64,000 bases of DNA from Phallus indusiatus (GCA_027605045.1 JAQFWX010000005.1:1364001-1428000), one strand, 5' to 3'. Positions 12,001 through 23,830 are shown, counted from the stretch's first letter. A program made the numbers and translations. The notes: generated by a model not told the origin, from the letters alone.

Positions 12001-15000
12001 TCACACTGCTTCTACGAGGATTTGAACGCGTGCAGTCACTCCACACATGGATCCAAAATCAGGTCCCAAATGCTGAGGATAAACGATAAGTAAAAGTCTA
12101 AGCTAACGATCCCCTTTTGACTTTAATCACTCACAAGGATATCCCCGTTTTGTAGCTCGAAGGGCAATGATCTAATTCCTTCACGCGACAATCGTTTACC
12201 ATTAACATAAGTTCCGTTTGTACTCCCTAGATCCTTAATATACACCTTAACTTGCTTGAGTACCCTTCTCCATCGCGATTTCATGGGTCTTCAAACGTAC
12301 CTTACCACCCGCATCCCCTACTTCTGCATGTCCTGTGGACAATGCTTCAGAGGCAAAGATCCCATTATCATCTAATGGAGATGTACCCCTGACCATCTCT
12401 CTCCCTAACCTTATTGGCTGACTTAGACGTAAATATTTACGTTGAAACGAACCGTCGAGGGGCTCAAGGACTAAAGTCGGCGGTGCATATCTCAGTCTCC
12501 GTTCATCGCAAGCACACGGATTACCTATTTTAGTGTTAGTGCAAGGTCCGGAATTACCTGGGGTCTGTGCAGGAAGCTGACGAGTACATGAGCCCGTACT
12601 AAAAGGATTCTTTGGAGGGTATGTGGACTGCTCAGGAAGCCGACCATGATAAGGGGAAGCATGTACATCAAAGGGATACCACGGAGAATATGCGCCTTGG
12701 TTAGGAAGCTGTTTAGCATACGGGTTAGCAGCCATGGCTAAGGGATGCCTCGGGGAGCTTGCGATATTTGTGGCAGCACCTGCAATAAAGCCCGGAGACG
12801 ATTTCTGATCGGGAAGTGGTTTCTGAGCAGGGTGTGGATTGTGAGCAGGAAACGGGTTCTGAGCAGGACATGGGTTTCGAGCAGAATGAGCAAGACGTAA
12901 ATTCTGAGCAAGAAGTGGGTTCTGAGCGGGACGTGAGTTTTGAACAGGCTGTGGGTTTTGAGAAGGACGTGGGTTCTGAGCAGGAAATGGATTCTGAACA
13001 GGACATGAGTTCTGAGCAGGACGCGGGTTCTGAGCAGAAACTGGGTTTTGAGCAGGCAATGGGTCCTGAGCAAGGTGTGGGCTTGGAGCAGGACGCGGGT
13101 CCTGGGCAGGAAATGGGTTCTGAGCAGGAAATGGGTTCTGAGCAGGAACTGGGCTCTGAGAAGGATGTGGGTTCTGAACAGTACATGGGTTTCGAGCAGA
13201 ATGAGCAAGATATAAATTCTGAGCAAGAAGTGGGTTCTGAGTGGGACGTGGGTTTTGAACAGGATGTGGGTTTTGAGAAGGACGTGGGTTCTGAGCACGA
13301 AGTGGGCTGTGAACAGGACATTCGTTTCGAGCAGGATGAGCAGGACGTAAATTCTGAGCAAGAAGTGGGTTTTGAGCGGGACCTGAGTTTTGAACAGGAT
13401 GTGGGTTCTGAGCAGGTAATGGGTTCTGAACAGGAAATGGGTTCTGAACAGGACATGGGTTCTGAACAGGACATAGGTTCTGAACAGGAAGCGGGTTCTG
13501 AGCAGAAATTAAGTTTTGATCAGGCAATGGGTTCTGATCAAGGTGTGGGTTTGGAGCAGAACATGGGTTTTGAGCAGGACGCGAGTCCTGGGCAGGAGAT
13601 GGGTTCTGAGCAGGAAATGGGCTCTGAGCAGGATGTGGGTTCTGAACAGTACATGAGTTTCGAGCAGGATGAGCAGGAAGTGGGTTCTGAGCGGGACATG
13701 GGTTTTGAATAGGCCATGGGTTTGGAGCAGGATGTGGGTTTTGAACAGGCAATGGGTTTGGAGTAAAGCACAGGTTCTGGGCAGGACATAGGTTCTGGGC
13801 AGGACATAGGTTTTGAGCAGGACATAGGTTTTGAACAGGACGTGGGTCTTGGGCAGTTTCAGCAGGACATGGGTTGTGTGCGGGATGTGCGCTCTGAACA
13901 GGAAGCGCATTAACGTATGGGCTGATAACCATACTAGAGCAATATACAGAAGAACGTCCGCTGAACGCATGAAAGGTACCAGGAGGACTAGGATACACAC
14001 AGGGTTGCTTTACTTTTACTTCGGCGAGACCATTATCTAATTTGATGTTGTCGGACTCCATATCCCTGTAATGGCCAAAAGGTTTACAGCACCAGATCCA
14101 ACGAATCAAAATCATGATCCACTTTGCTTTTGGCACTGGCCTGTTGATTTGCGTGCCGAAAACCTGCGGATCGTTGGGAACCTATGATACAAGCACTCGA
14201 TTAACATTAACTTGTTAAGGACTTTGGCGGCGATCCAAACGACGTGCCTTAAAATAATTGACAAAGAGACCATTGGCATAGTATCTCATAACCTTGGTAG
14301 TATCTCCTAGATGTTTTCGCCAAATGCTGTTCAGCTCGTCCGCCCGCGCATCATAAGTCTCAAAAAGAGTTTTCAAGGACGTTTGGGCGTCCTCAAGGAA
14401 ACATTTTGGTGGACTGTCTTTACTTGCACTTAGAACATCATTTTGATACGAAAACAGGACGAAGGCGGTAGGAAAAAACCACTGTCTGAATATTAGCATC
14501 TGCGGAATGATGATAGCATACGTAGTAAGAAACAATGATACGAACCCATTCAACTTGGTCATCACCAGCTATCAGGCTCACCAGTGAAGGGTCTAGACGG
14601 TAAGAGCTTTTAATTAGACCGTTTTTTATACCTTCAATAATCCAGGCCCTCCTTTGGAGTATCAATTCGTCCATATTTTTGGCAGCCCAGGGAGTAAGGT
14701 CTTTAGCGAGAGGGTGCAAGCCATCTTGTATCATGCGTAAAGGTTTCTCGAAACGTCGAAAGTATTTGCAGTAAGCTTTGGACTCATGTGCTTTAGCAAA
14801 TAGTCGATCCAGCTGTTCCGAAAAACTGTTCATTTTTCAAGACAGTAATATCAGAGACGTCGGGTTACGTGTCTGCCGAGTAAGTGTGGACGAAAACTTA
14901 CAAGATATTATCAGCATGCCAACCGTAGGCACAGCTAACAATAAAAAAATTAAAATACACTCCAAGCCTTTCAGTGAAACTACCTCACTATGCAAGCCAT

Positions 15001-17018
15001 TGCAAGTTTGTCCAGCGAAGCGCTCGTGGTTTTCGTTGCAAAAATGCTACTAAATCGCTGATTGAAATGTATCCGCTGGCATCTTAGGCGAATATATCAG
15101 TTAGCATGAAAGAGAGTTGCGTTTCTCATAAATACATCGTACCTCTGTCGATAGCATCACAAATGGCTGATGACAGCACCATGTCAGCGAGCAATACATC
15201 GATAATGATAAGACTACTTTTCTGACCATCGTGATCTATATTGTGTATACAACGTTAGTGAAAAATCTATTTAGTGCTATCGTCTGTCTTACATGAAACG
15301 GAGCAAATGATATCGAGTGTCCAGGCAGCGCCAACGGTCGTAGCTCGTTTCATTTCAAGTGCAAAATAATGGCTCAAGCCTATACGCCGCAAATCAGGAT
15401 AAGTGACGCAACGGAGGACACTTACCGTCTATGAACTGTCGTCTTTCCACACTAGATCGTTGTCCGGCCTGCCCGAAAATAGTCACAGAGTGTAAGGGAA
15501 GCAAAGTCGAACGGAAACCTTTACCGTCTCTAAAGAGAAAATAAGGTTACATATATATTCAGTGATTTACTCTCGTAGAACGAAGACATACGCAGCCAAA
15601 TTTTCTTAGTGTGCGTCAGCTCCGTCTTCAACTTGACCAGGGCTGGAAAAACTCACTTGAAAATTCAGGTCGGGTATCGTATTGTGAGGTCCTTCATCAG
15701 CCTTCAACATTGCATGAACAATTGGCACAGACTAATACGGTGACATGAATTATTACTTGTCCTTTGAGCCAATCGCGACGGTACTGAGTCTCTGCACTGA
15801 GTTTATCCAGAAGAAGGTTAAATTTAAGGTCAAACACCGCTCTAGCGGGTTCGTCTGTCAGAATTCCAGGAAATCTTTCAATGTTGACGCACTTGTTTTG
15901 CTTGTCAATCTCCTCCCATCCATCTAGAATTGACTGCAATACTATGCTAAGTTTCTTTTTGTTCCGAAGTAAGCCAGATTGTGCCGAATCAGACAAGTAC
16001 AAGTGCCATTGAAGTATTTCTTCGAGTCCTTCCCGGTCCAAAATTGTCGGTCCTCGTGCAGTAATATCGACGTACCCGCCTATAGCGCTCTCAATTGATG
16101 TTTGGCTGGTTATGATTTTGTAGACGTTCCTATCGAGGGCCGTGGTTATTTTGGTGGTAAGAAGATTATTCAGTTGGCTCCGAAGATTCATGATCTCGCT
16201 GAGAAACCCATAGAGATTTTTCCCGTGTTTATCTGCAGAGAGTATGTTCCCTTGAGAATCGAAATTTTTTAGCGAGTGAATCTATATGCAGATGAGAAAA
16301 GATCAAATCGCACTGCATAAATTCTGGAGTCGACGAAATCGGGATATGGTGCCACCAGGACCATAATATTTTCTATCGCCAAATTTGCAGGTGAATAGGA
16401 TGGAACAGATAATGGATAATGGATACTCACCCGCTGAATTCACTAAATCTTCGAAGGAGGTCCTCCATAGGTTGGATCACCGACTGGTTGAAGCACTTTA
16501 TGATTGAACATGTAGGAGATTTTAAAAGGTTGAGTTCGCATATAAAGTCAGCCTATCAACGGATGATTTTGTTAGTACAGGAAAATTAATAGCATATGCA
16601 CGACTCACTAATTCTATATATACAGACACGATCCGGACGTCATTCTCTTCTCTCCATTGCTCCATTTGGATAGCAGCCTGCAATATCATGCTACGTAAGT
16701 TTCATATAGTGAATAAGCAATATAATGGACAGCTGACTGAAAGCACATCTGCCACTTTAGAACATATAGGATACATCGGGTCAAGGGTTTTGAGGAGATG
16801 TACAGCTAGCGTTCCGCAAATTAAACACTCTTCCACCACCTTTTTGGGTGCCATCATCGAGTCGTTCTGAGCGGGCTGTAGTGAAGCAATAGATTCCCTA
16901 GCTTCGCTAATGCTCTCCTTTGTTCGATCATAAAGATCGTCAAGAGCTGGGGAGTTGAAAAGTCATTAAAAGAAAAATTGGACGCTATGATTGAAAAACA
17001 CTAACAATCTCTGGGCAT
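12001..17018 (-). CDS. NEF family copy B with giant Pro-rich repeat linker
   Basis: Same architecture as copy A. Start ATG at 17018 (MPRD, then an intron). The N-domain is 17.0-15.75 kb and its long C-terminal exon (16191-15697) is open. The EF-hand loop is DASGYISISD at about 15.07 kb, with D instead of E at loop position 12, followed by WTNLQWLA. The helical domain is 14825-14215. The linker, 14.1-12.5 kb, consists mostly of a six-residue NPxPAQ repeat. The FHA domain (12500-12140) has LGRE, STGHAE and STNGTYVNG; the FHA intron starts GTACGT right after the GGK residues. The last exon ends HLGPDFGSMCGVTARVQILVEAV at 12001. I see no frame break, so B may be a complete gene, but its upstream region differs from all other copies. 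Confidence 0.72.
12790..13900 (-). repeat. 18-bp minisatellite coding for NPxPAQ-type hexapeptides
   Basis: Dozens of degenerate 18-bp units (reading plus: GGTTCTGAGCAGGACGTG-like). On the minus strand in the FHA gene frame they encode NPCPAQ, NPHPVQ and similar. Because the unit length is a multiple of three and contains few stop-prone triplets, two more minus frames and one plus frame also stay open for 150-300 codons; those are shadows. Confidence 0.9.
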
Positions 17019-17054
17019 ATCGTGTTGGAAATATAGGGAGATGTAGGATAGAGA

Positions 17055-17160
17055 GACACAAGATGGACACAAGATGGGGCGCAAGATGGGGCGCAAGATG
17101 GGGCGCAAGATAGGGCACAAGATGGTTCACAAGATGGGGCACATGATGGTGGAGACGAAC
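17055..17160. repeat. 12-bp tandem repeat next to the start of copy B
   Basis: Units of the type CAAGATGGGGCG repeat about nine times with small changes. They begin about 40 bp upstream of the start codon of NEF copy B, where other copies have their conserved promoter block. Confidence 0.85.
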
Positions 17161-17850
17161 TGCTCAAGTTCTATGAGATAGGCGAGGGCCGACAAGGCGG
17201 CGGGGACCAAAGCTTGTAATTGGACCGTGAAGATGAGCGAATTTGGTTAATTAAGTGCGAACGCTTGAAGTATTGAATGAATTCGAAGTTGAGAAATCTG
17301 GATGATAAGATTACTACTTGAAAGAAAACTGTGAGGTGAGTTTAGACTTGACTGGCCATGGAGACGCGAGCCGGAGACAATAGAACAAGACCAGTAGTTT
17401 TTTATTTAGAGTCAACTATCTAAGTACAATATCCCGCTCTTTCATATGAGAGAACATGCTTATGTAACGCACATAGTTGCACTCGCGTGTGATGCCCAAA
17501 ACGCACTCTGGTGAAAATTACTTGCTACTAGTACTGCCGTATTTCTCATGCAGGCAGTCAGGAGAAGTGTCCTAAATTTTCTCAAGTCACTCATGTAGAA
17601 ATACGCGTTTTTCAGAAAGAAATTCTATCGATGCCGAGGCGAGTTATAAGTCACGGAAAACCTGAGAACTTCATTTGCGTCTTGCAGCTAATTACACATT
17701 TTCGCGTGAGCATAAATTTTTTTTAAGCTGTACCAATACATATCTTTTGGTATTGTTAATGTTGTTGTTGTAGCAGGCTAAGAATCGCTACCGGGACTTA
17801 TGCGAGTTGCTCCAAGCCCTGGATTCCTCAGCAGAACCGCGACTCCAAAT
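17161..17850. other. About 690 bp without recognisable gene
   Basis: No open frame of note and no match to the other repeated blocks of the window. It separates NEF copy B from an orphan copy of the NEF promoter. Confidence 0.5.
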
Positions 17851-18190
17851 TCAATTTGACAAATACGCATGATCTTTGGGCATCTCCAAGGGCAAATACT
17901 TATCTGCGCACAGCCTGTCATCACTCCTGCAAATCAAGCTTATATAGCTTAATCCAGCGTCTGCGGCGGTGTCAGTAGATTGCTTCGGCAGCCTCGTGCA
18001 TCCGGAAAAGTGCCGATTCGCCGGGGATTTATTCACATCTCTCAGATACGTCGTTGATAGTTGTCTGGTTCGGAATTGGAAATGACCTGTCGTGAGAGAT
18101 CCCGTAAAGCTTCTATTTGAGCTAGTTCAACCAACGTCGACATTGTCTTTAGTCTCTAATACTTTCCCTGGAGTCACAATTGATGGAATA
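17851..18190 (-). pseudogene. Orphan NEF promoter plus exon 1
   Basis: Near-identical to the copy A start region. ATG at 17883 begins MPKD, the TATA-like CTATATAAG lies about 60 bp before it, and the GAATCGGCACTTTTCC block is further upstream. The exon 1 donor is changed (GATC followed by AT instead of GT) and no exon 2 follows. It looks like a promoter cut from its gene body. Confidence 0.7.
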
Positions 18191-18348
18191 ACTTGAAGCA
18201 ACAAATAACCAGCCGTAATGGTGTAAACCGTGGATCAGTAAACGGACATAGGACATATGACATATGTAAGTACGTATGTCCATTTTCTAGTCAGTGTCCG
18301 CATGTTCAACCTTACTAGGACAAATGACTACGGGCAATACTGTATACA

Positions 18349-18362
18349 AGAATATATAAAGG
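18349..18362 (+). promoter_or_regulatory. TATA box of family Z gene
   Basis: AATATATAAAGGTCC lies about 85 bp upstream of ATG 18442. The same string precedes the other intact Z gene on the minus strand at about 58.55-58.57 kb, so it is conserved between the two. Confidence 0.65.
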
Positions 18363-18441
18363 TCCCCCCTTCCTGGAGATGTGGCATTCAACGCCGTCAC
18401 CTAACCACCTCGCAACTTCGCAGCTATCACTTGCATATCTA

Positions 18442-18879
18442 ATGACTTCCATTGATAATAACAATACTCAAAGTATGAAAAATGCCAACGAGAGTCAAAG
18501 CAAGGACGCATTTCAAGATGCGTTCTCCGGTCTCATAGAGCATTATTTTGAGCCAGAGGAACATAAAAGGGTACGTATTTTCCACAAACGTACAGTCATC
18601 ATTTCGCCATCTGACTGCCTCCGCTAGACGTGGAAAATATACCCGGAATTCTCTTACACTCCCCAAGAACTAGAAGAGCTAGGGAGGGAGTGGAGTGAAT
18701 ACAATCGCAGACAGGTGAGCATGTCCGACAAGTCATAGATACCTCAGTCTGTCGCTGAATGTCGAACGTTTGAACCACTACTATAGGCGGCTCTAATATG
18801 GGGTGACGATCGTGTTTCTCAAGAGCAAACTTATGCCACTAAAGCCTCGAGTCCCGGCTCATCACCGATCAAATCCTAG
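18442..18879 (+). CDS. Family Z small protein, 102 aa, three exons
   Basis: Splicing 18442-18570, 18628-18714 and 18787-18879 (introns of 57 and 72 nt, phase 0) gives 102 residues and a TAG stop. The protein starts MTSIDNNNTQ, contains DAFQDAFSGLIEHYFEPEE, then TWKIYPEFSYTPQELEELG and a short C-terminal piece with ALIWGDD. No signal peptide or membrane segment is seen, and I know no named domain. A second intact copy lies at 58.1-58.5 kb, and at least six remnants lie between NEF copies. Conservation of exon borders and reading frame between the two intact copies supports a real gene. Function unknown. Confidence 0.75.
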
Positions 18880-19180
18880 ACACATCAGATTATGAGATAT
18901 GTTCCTCTTGTAGTAAAATCTATATATACAAACTTTTTTTCACCATATCAAAGTATGAATATTTCCGAATTCTTAGTGCAGGCAGCGCAGTTGGAGAAAT
19001 GAAAGATCAAGTTATTTCTAATTCAGCGATAGGCGCTGGCATGACTCGGACTCCGAGTCGAGGCCCTTTTCGACTCAGTTCGCCCCTTTGTCAATATGCA
19101 CTACAATTGAATTACTTTTCAATGGAACTTGTTATTATTTACACCTTCCACTGCAGTGACCTTTGGGACTTCGCATTGGA
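18880..19180. other. Intergenic, nothing recognised
   Basis: About 300 bp between the family Z gene and the 3' end of NEF copy C (convergent). It holds the 3' ends of both. Similar sequence follows the other NEF copies. Confidence 0.45.
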
Positions 19181-21803
19181 TCACAACATACTATGCCAGT
19201 GGATTTGAACCCGTGCAGTCACTCTCCACATGGTTCCGATATTAACTCCCAAGTGCTGAGGATAAACGATAAGTAAAAGTATAAGCTAGCCATCTCCTTT
19301 TGACCTCAATCACTCACAAGGATATCCCCGCTTTGTAGCTCGAAAGGCCATGATTCAACTCCTTCAGGCGACAGTCGTTGACCATTAACATAAGTTCCGT
19401 TTGCGCTCCCTAGATCATTAATATACACCTTAACCTGCTTGAGTACCCTTCCCTGTCTCATTCATGGTCTCCAAACGTACCTTACCATACTCTTCCCATA
19501 CCGTTGCATGTACACTGCTCAATGCTTCAGAGGCAAAGATCCCATTTCCCTCTTGTGGAGCCGCACCCCTGATCAGCTCTCTTCTTAACTTGATTGGTCG
19601 ATATAGACGCAAACATTTGCGTTGAAACGAACCGTCGAGGGGCTCAAGGACCAACGTCGGCGGAACATATCCCAGTCCCAGTTCCTCGCGAGCGCCATTG
19701 TTAGGTCCGGAATAATCTGGAGCGCGTGCACTTTGTGCAGGAAATATTTGACTGGTATACATGGTTAAGGGATATCTTGGTGGGTTTACGCTGTCTCCAT
19801 AACCAACATATGAGGCAGCATCCGTATTAAAGCCTGGACGGCGTGCACCTATCGCAGGAGGTGGGATCTGAGTAGGAGAGCTCTGAGCAAGAGGTGGGCT
19901 CTGAACAGGACTTGCACTCTGAGTAGGACATGGGCTTTTAGCAAGAGGTGCACTCTGAACGGGAGGTGGGTTCTTTGCAGAAGGTGGGTTCTTCGCAGGA
20001 GCTGGTTTCTTCGCAGGAGCTGGTTTCTTCGCAGGAGCTGGTTTCTTCGCAGGAAGCGGGTTTTGAACAGGAGGTGAGCTCTGAACAGGAGTTGCACTCT
20101 GAGTAGGACACGAGCTTTCAGCAAGATGTGTACTCTGTACGGGAGGTGGGTTCTTTGCAGAAGGTGGGTTCTTAGCAGGAGCTGGGTTCTTTGCGAGAAC
20201 TGATTTCTTTGCAGGAGCTGATTTCTTTGCAGGAGTTGGTTTCTTGGCAGGAGGTGCACTCTGAGCAGGAGATGGGATCTGAGCAGGATGGGCACTCTGA
20301 GCAGGTGGGTTCTCCGCAGAAGTTGGTTTCTCCGCAGGAGTTGGTTTCTTCGCAGTAGCAGGTTTCTTCGCAGGAGCAGATTTCTTTGCAAGAGGTTTCT
20401 TTGCGGGAGCAGGTTTCTTCGCAGGAGTTACCATCTTAGAATTGACCAGGTCTGAAAAACTCACTTGAGAATTGCCGGATGTTATATTGTCAGGTTCTTC
20501 ATCCTTCAGCAGTGAATAATCATCAATTGGTACAGGTTAATACGGTGAAATAAATTATACTTGTTCTTTTAACCAGTTGTGGACCTCCGTGCAGAATTTA
20601 CCCAGAATAAGGCTAAATTCCGCTCTAACGGGTTTGTCTGTCAGAATGCCAGGGAATCTTCTAATCGATGTCATGTTGACACACTTGTTTTGCTTGTCCA
20701 TCTCCTTCCATTCATCTAGTATCGACTGCAATACTATACTGAGGTTTTCGTCTTGAAATGAGCGAGATAATACTGAACTAGACAAGTGCTGTTCAAATAT
20801 TTTTTCAAGTTCTTTCCGGTCCAGCATTGTCGGTTCTCGTGCAGTAACATTGTTGTGCCTACCTATAGCTGTCTCGATTGATGTCTGACTGGTTATAATT
20901 TGATGAAGTTTCTTATCGAGGGTCGTGGCTATTTCGATGGTAAGAAGACTGCTCAGTTTGCTCCGCAGATTCATGATTTCGCTGAGAAACCCATCGAGAT
21001 TTCTCCGGTGTTTATCTGCGGAAAGCATGTTCCCTACAGAACCGCCGGTTTTAGTGAATTTATAGGCGAAGGGGGAAAAGATCAAATCGCACTGCACAGA
21101 TGTTGTAGTTGACGGAAGTGGGACGCGGAATCACCGGGACCATAATATTTCCTATCGACAGATCTGTAGGTGTGGAAAGAGGATGGAACGAATAATGGAT
21201 ATTCACCCGCTGAATTCGCTAAATCTTCGAAGGAGGTCCCCCATAGGTTGAATCACCAACTGGTTAAAGTGCTCTGTAATTGAACCTGTAGAAGAATTCA
21301 CAAGTTTAAGTTCGCATATGAAGTCAGCCTGTTGAATTAGTATCAATGGATGATTCCTACGACTGCAGGGGAATTAATTGCGTATGCACAACTCACTAAT
21401 TCTATATATACAGAGACGATCCGAACGTCATTTATTTTTCTCCCTTGCTCCATTTGAATAGCAGCCTTCAGTGTCATGCTATGAGTTTGGTATGGTGAAT
21501 GAGCAATATAATGGACAGCTGACTGAAAGCACGTCTGCCACATGGGAGCACATGGGATATACGGAGCCAAGGGCTTTGAGGACATGTACAGCTAATTTTC
21601 CGCAGGTTAAGCACACTTCTACCACCTTTTTTGGTGCCGCCACCGAGTCATTCTGAGCGGGCTGTAGTGAAACTATAGTTTCGCTAGCTTTTCTAATGCT
21701 CTCCTTCGTTCGAGCATGAAGATCGTCAAGAGCTAGCGAGTTGAAAGTGACTAAGGGAAAAATTGGACGCTATGATTGAAAGACACTCACGATCTTCAGG
21801 CAT
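19181..21803 (-). CDS. NEF family copy C: N-domain joined to Lys/Pro-rich linker and FHA, no EF-hand
   Basis: Start ATG at 21803 (MPED, then an intron). The N-domain is 21.8-20.55 kb; its long exon (21097-20555) is open and contains NMLSADKHRRNLDGFLSEI, TMLDRKELEKIFEQHL and WKEMDKQNKCVN. After the next intron the exon ends GNSQ and, where every other copy has a GTGAGT donor, reads straight on as VSFSDLVNSKMV into a linker of KKPAPA and PAKNPP repeats (20.48-19.71 kb). The EF-hand and its helical partner are absent. The FHA domain (19700-19325) reads KLRREL (the usual Gly is lost), SSVHATVW and NGTYVNG. The last exon ends HLGVNIGTMWRVTARVQIHW at 19181. No frame break is seen. Confidence 0.75.
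19850..20440 (-). repeat. Lys/Pro/Ala-rich coding repeat
   Basis: Repeated 18- and 12-bp units encode KKPAPA, KKSAPA and ENPPAQSAHPAQ in the copy C linker. The longest perfect stretch is the run of GCAGGAGCTGGTTTCTTC units at about 19995-20060. The composition recalls histone H1-like tails. Confidence 0.85.
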
Positions 21804-21894
21804 CTGCCTGTGAGCGTGTGCTGATTCTTCTGCAAAAGCAGCTTACAAGCTGCCGGTGATTCAAGCGCCTTCAGTATCAGTAGGTTCACCAGTT

Positions 21895-22210
21895 GCATCC
21901 GGAGAAGAGCCGATTCGATGACAAGTTATTGACATTTTCTGGATGCGCCGTTGATGTCCGATTGGATAATGACAGATACCGCAAGGCCCCTGGCTCCGAG
22001 TTAATCAGGTCAATGAGTATCGTTTCCGATCGCTATACTTTTTGTAAAAGCACTTGGCCGATAATCGTTCTGGATATAAATCGTGTTTCGATGAATAAAC
22101 AAAGAACGTACCTCTAAAACCTCTTTCTGGTGGCTGTGGCATTATTACGGCCGGACCCATCTCAAAAATTCGCATCGTTCTATTTATGATGGCTTCCTCT
22201 ACTAGTACCA
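21895..22210 (-). promoter_or_regulatory. Conserved upstream block of NEF copy C (type 2)
   Basis: At 21895-21955, reading minus, the GGCGCATCCAGAAAATGTCAATAA..GAATCGGCTCTTCTCC..GATGC block is found. Further up, at 22100-22200, lies a second conserved segment that starts GAAGCCATCA and ends AGAGGTACGT. Both occur in the same order before copies E, F, G and H. Confidence 0.6.
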
Positions 22211-22235
22211 ATAGTTAAAATACCGAGAATAAAAA

Positions 22236-22330
22236 CGATCATATAGAAGACGCGTTCCAAGTTGTTCCAAGATGCGTTTCAGATAACCTATTACTTTGAA
22301 TCGGAGGAGAGACGGATGGGTGTTATCTTA
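22236..22330 (+). pseudogene. Family Z remnant
   Basis: Encodes a broken form of the DAFQDAFS...YYFEPEE helix (GACGCGTTCCAA, then GATGCGTTTCAGATAACC). Frames are disrupted. The same block lies at 44.12-44.19 kb before the family Y gene, so it moved together with family Y. Confidence 0.5.
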
Positions 22331-22387
22331 ATGTGTGCAGTTCAAATCGTTTCACCTTCGAAACAGGAAACGTGTTGAAACGATGTT

Positions 22388-23009
22388 TCATTGCGCCTGG
22401 CGACATTTAGTGTAAAACACCATCGTGCAAGCTCACTTGGGCCAGTGGTGGTCACGGTCACGCAGTAGCCTTGATCGATCTTGGTCTTGCACCAAGCATC
22501 AGCATTAACAAAATGCCAACTGGCCAGTCTGCATGGGGTAAAGAACAAACCGATTTTTACAGGATCCATCGTTCTCCTTGCGATTCAACTGCTTTTTTTG
22601 GTAAACCTATAAACGAGCTCCGTCCGCCCAACTGGCGTTACCCAGAATACGCCGACTTTCTCAGGTACACATACCCCGAAGATATACATTGCCAAAACGC
22701 AGGTCAAGATGAAGTTCTTGAACTGCTCCTACTGCTCAGAGGCATTCATATTCGCGATTTCAGCCTACCACCGGAGTTGAGGGACAGCTCATTCCAGGAA
22801 AATTCGCTGTCAAACTCATGTTACAATTTTTGGGCATGGCGCACATAGGCTCCACGATCATTCACACCAATGCTCACAGTTTACTGGTTCAACAACATAC
22901 TTCTTTTGATCTCACCGTTGACACTGCCGTTCTAAACGAAAGTCCACGCGCGCACCGTTTTCTCGTCATTACTAAAGGAAGTAATCCTTTTGTGTCTGTG
23001 TCGTGTTAA
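22388..23009 (+). pseudogene. Family Y copy 1, frameshifted and truncated
   Basis: Follows the intact family Y protein from the KMPTGQSAWGKEQTDFYR segment to SSFQENS, then a deletion of about 10 nt at about 22807 shifts the frame. The next piece (IGSTIIHTNAHS to FLVITKGSNP) is in another frame, and homology stops at about 22990. The second exon is missing. The intact copies are at 36.7-37.8 and 44.4-45.4 kb. Confidence 0.75.
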
Positions 23010-23064
23010 CGCCAAATTTATGATATTTTGCGTCTACTCCTATCCTACAAGCATCCTATAATTT

Positions 23065-23130
23065 CATACAATATATCCGGAGTTCGCTCACACTCCCCAG
23101 CAACTAGAAGAGCTAGGGAGTGGAGTGAGC
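23065..23130 (+). pseudogene. Family Z exon 2 fragment
   Basis: Encodes a PEFAHTPQQLEELG-like piece matching exon 2 of family Z, directly before the NEF fragment D. No flanking exons. Confidence 0.5.
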
Positions 23131-23134
23131 AACC

Positions 23135-23830
23135 CGTCAAGATTTTTCTGGTGTTTATCCGCGGAAGAGAATGTTCCCTTAAGATTTGCCTTTGTTTAGC
23201 AAGTTAAACCCTAAACGGAAGAAATTAAACCATACTACATAATGTCTGGAGTCGACGAAAGCGGGACGCGGTACCAGGACCATAATATTTTCTTTTTAAA
23301 GCTTGTAGAACTAGGAAGAGAATGGGTGGATGATGAATACGTACCCGCTGAATTCGCTAAATCTGCGAAGGAGGTCTTCCATAGGTCGGACTACCGATTG
23401 GTTGAAACGCTCCGTTATCGAACCTTTATAGGATTTCACAAGTTTTAGTTCGCATATAAAGTCAGCCTGGTCAATGGATGTTTTAGAACACTACAAGAGC
23501 TTCGTAGTATGTGTATTAGACTCACTAACTCTATATATACGGTGACGATCCGAACGTCATTCTCTTCTCTCCCTTGCTCCATTTGAATAGCGGCCTGCAG
23601 CACCATACTATGAGCTTCGTGCGAGGAAAAAACAGTATAGACAACCGACTGAAAGCACGTCTGCTATCTTTGAACACACAGGGTGCCACAGGTCAAGCAC
23701 ACTTCCACGACCTTTTTGGGGGCTGTTGCGGTATCGTTCTGTGCAGGCTCCAGTGCAGCAATAGTTTCGCTGGCCTTCCTAATGCTCTCTTTTGTTCGGG
23801 CATGAAGATCATCAAGAGCTAGTCAGTTGA
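23135..23830 (-). pseudogene. NEF fragment D (N-domain only)
   Basis: On the minus strand this matches copy A from the exon starting LALDDLH to the start of NILSADKH (copy A 10.93-10.19 kb) almost base for base. It lacks about 40 bp in the KALGTVYP region and stops at about 23135. It has no start exon, EF-hand or FHA. Confidence 0.75.

Noticed and set aside
12816..13712. Long plus-strand frame of about 300 codons with EQDMGSEQ repeats
   Set aside because: It is the antisense reading of the 18-bp minisatellite in NEF copy B. The minus frame is the one joined to the FHA domain with introns and conserved ends.
12790..13900. CRISPR-like array of short repeats
   Set aside because: Units are 18 bp without unique spacers, lie in a eukaryotic coding exon, and encode a regular hexapeptide.
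16985..17167. Cys/Pro-rich PSCAPSCAPSC frame
   Set aside because: Produced by the 12-bp tandem repeat; no start context or conservation elsewhere.
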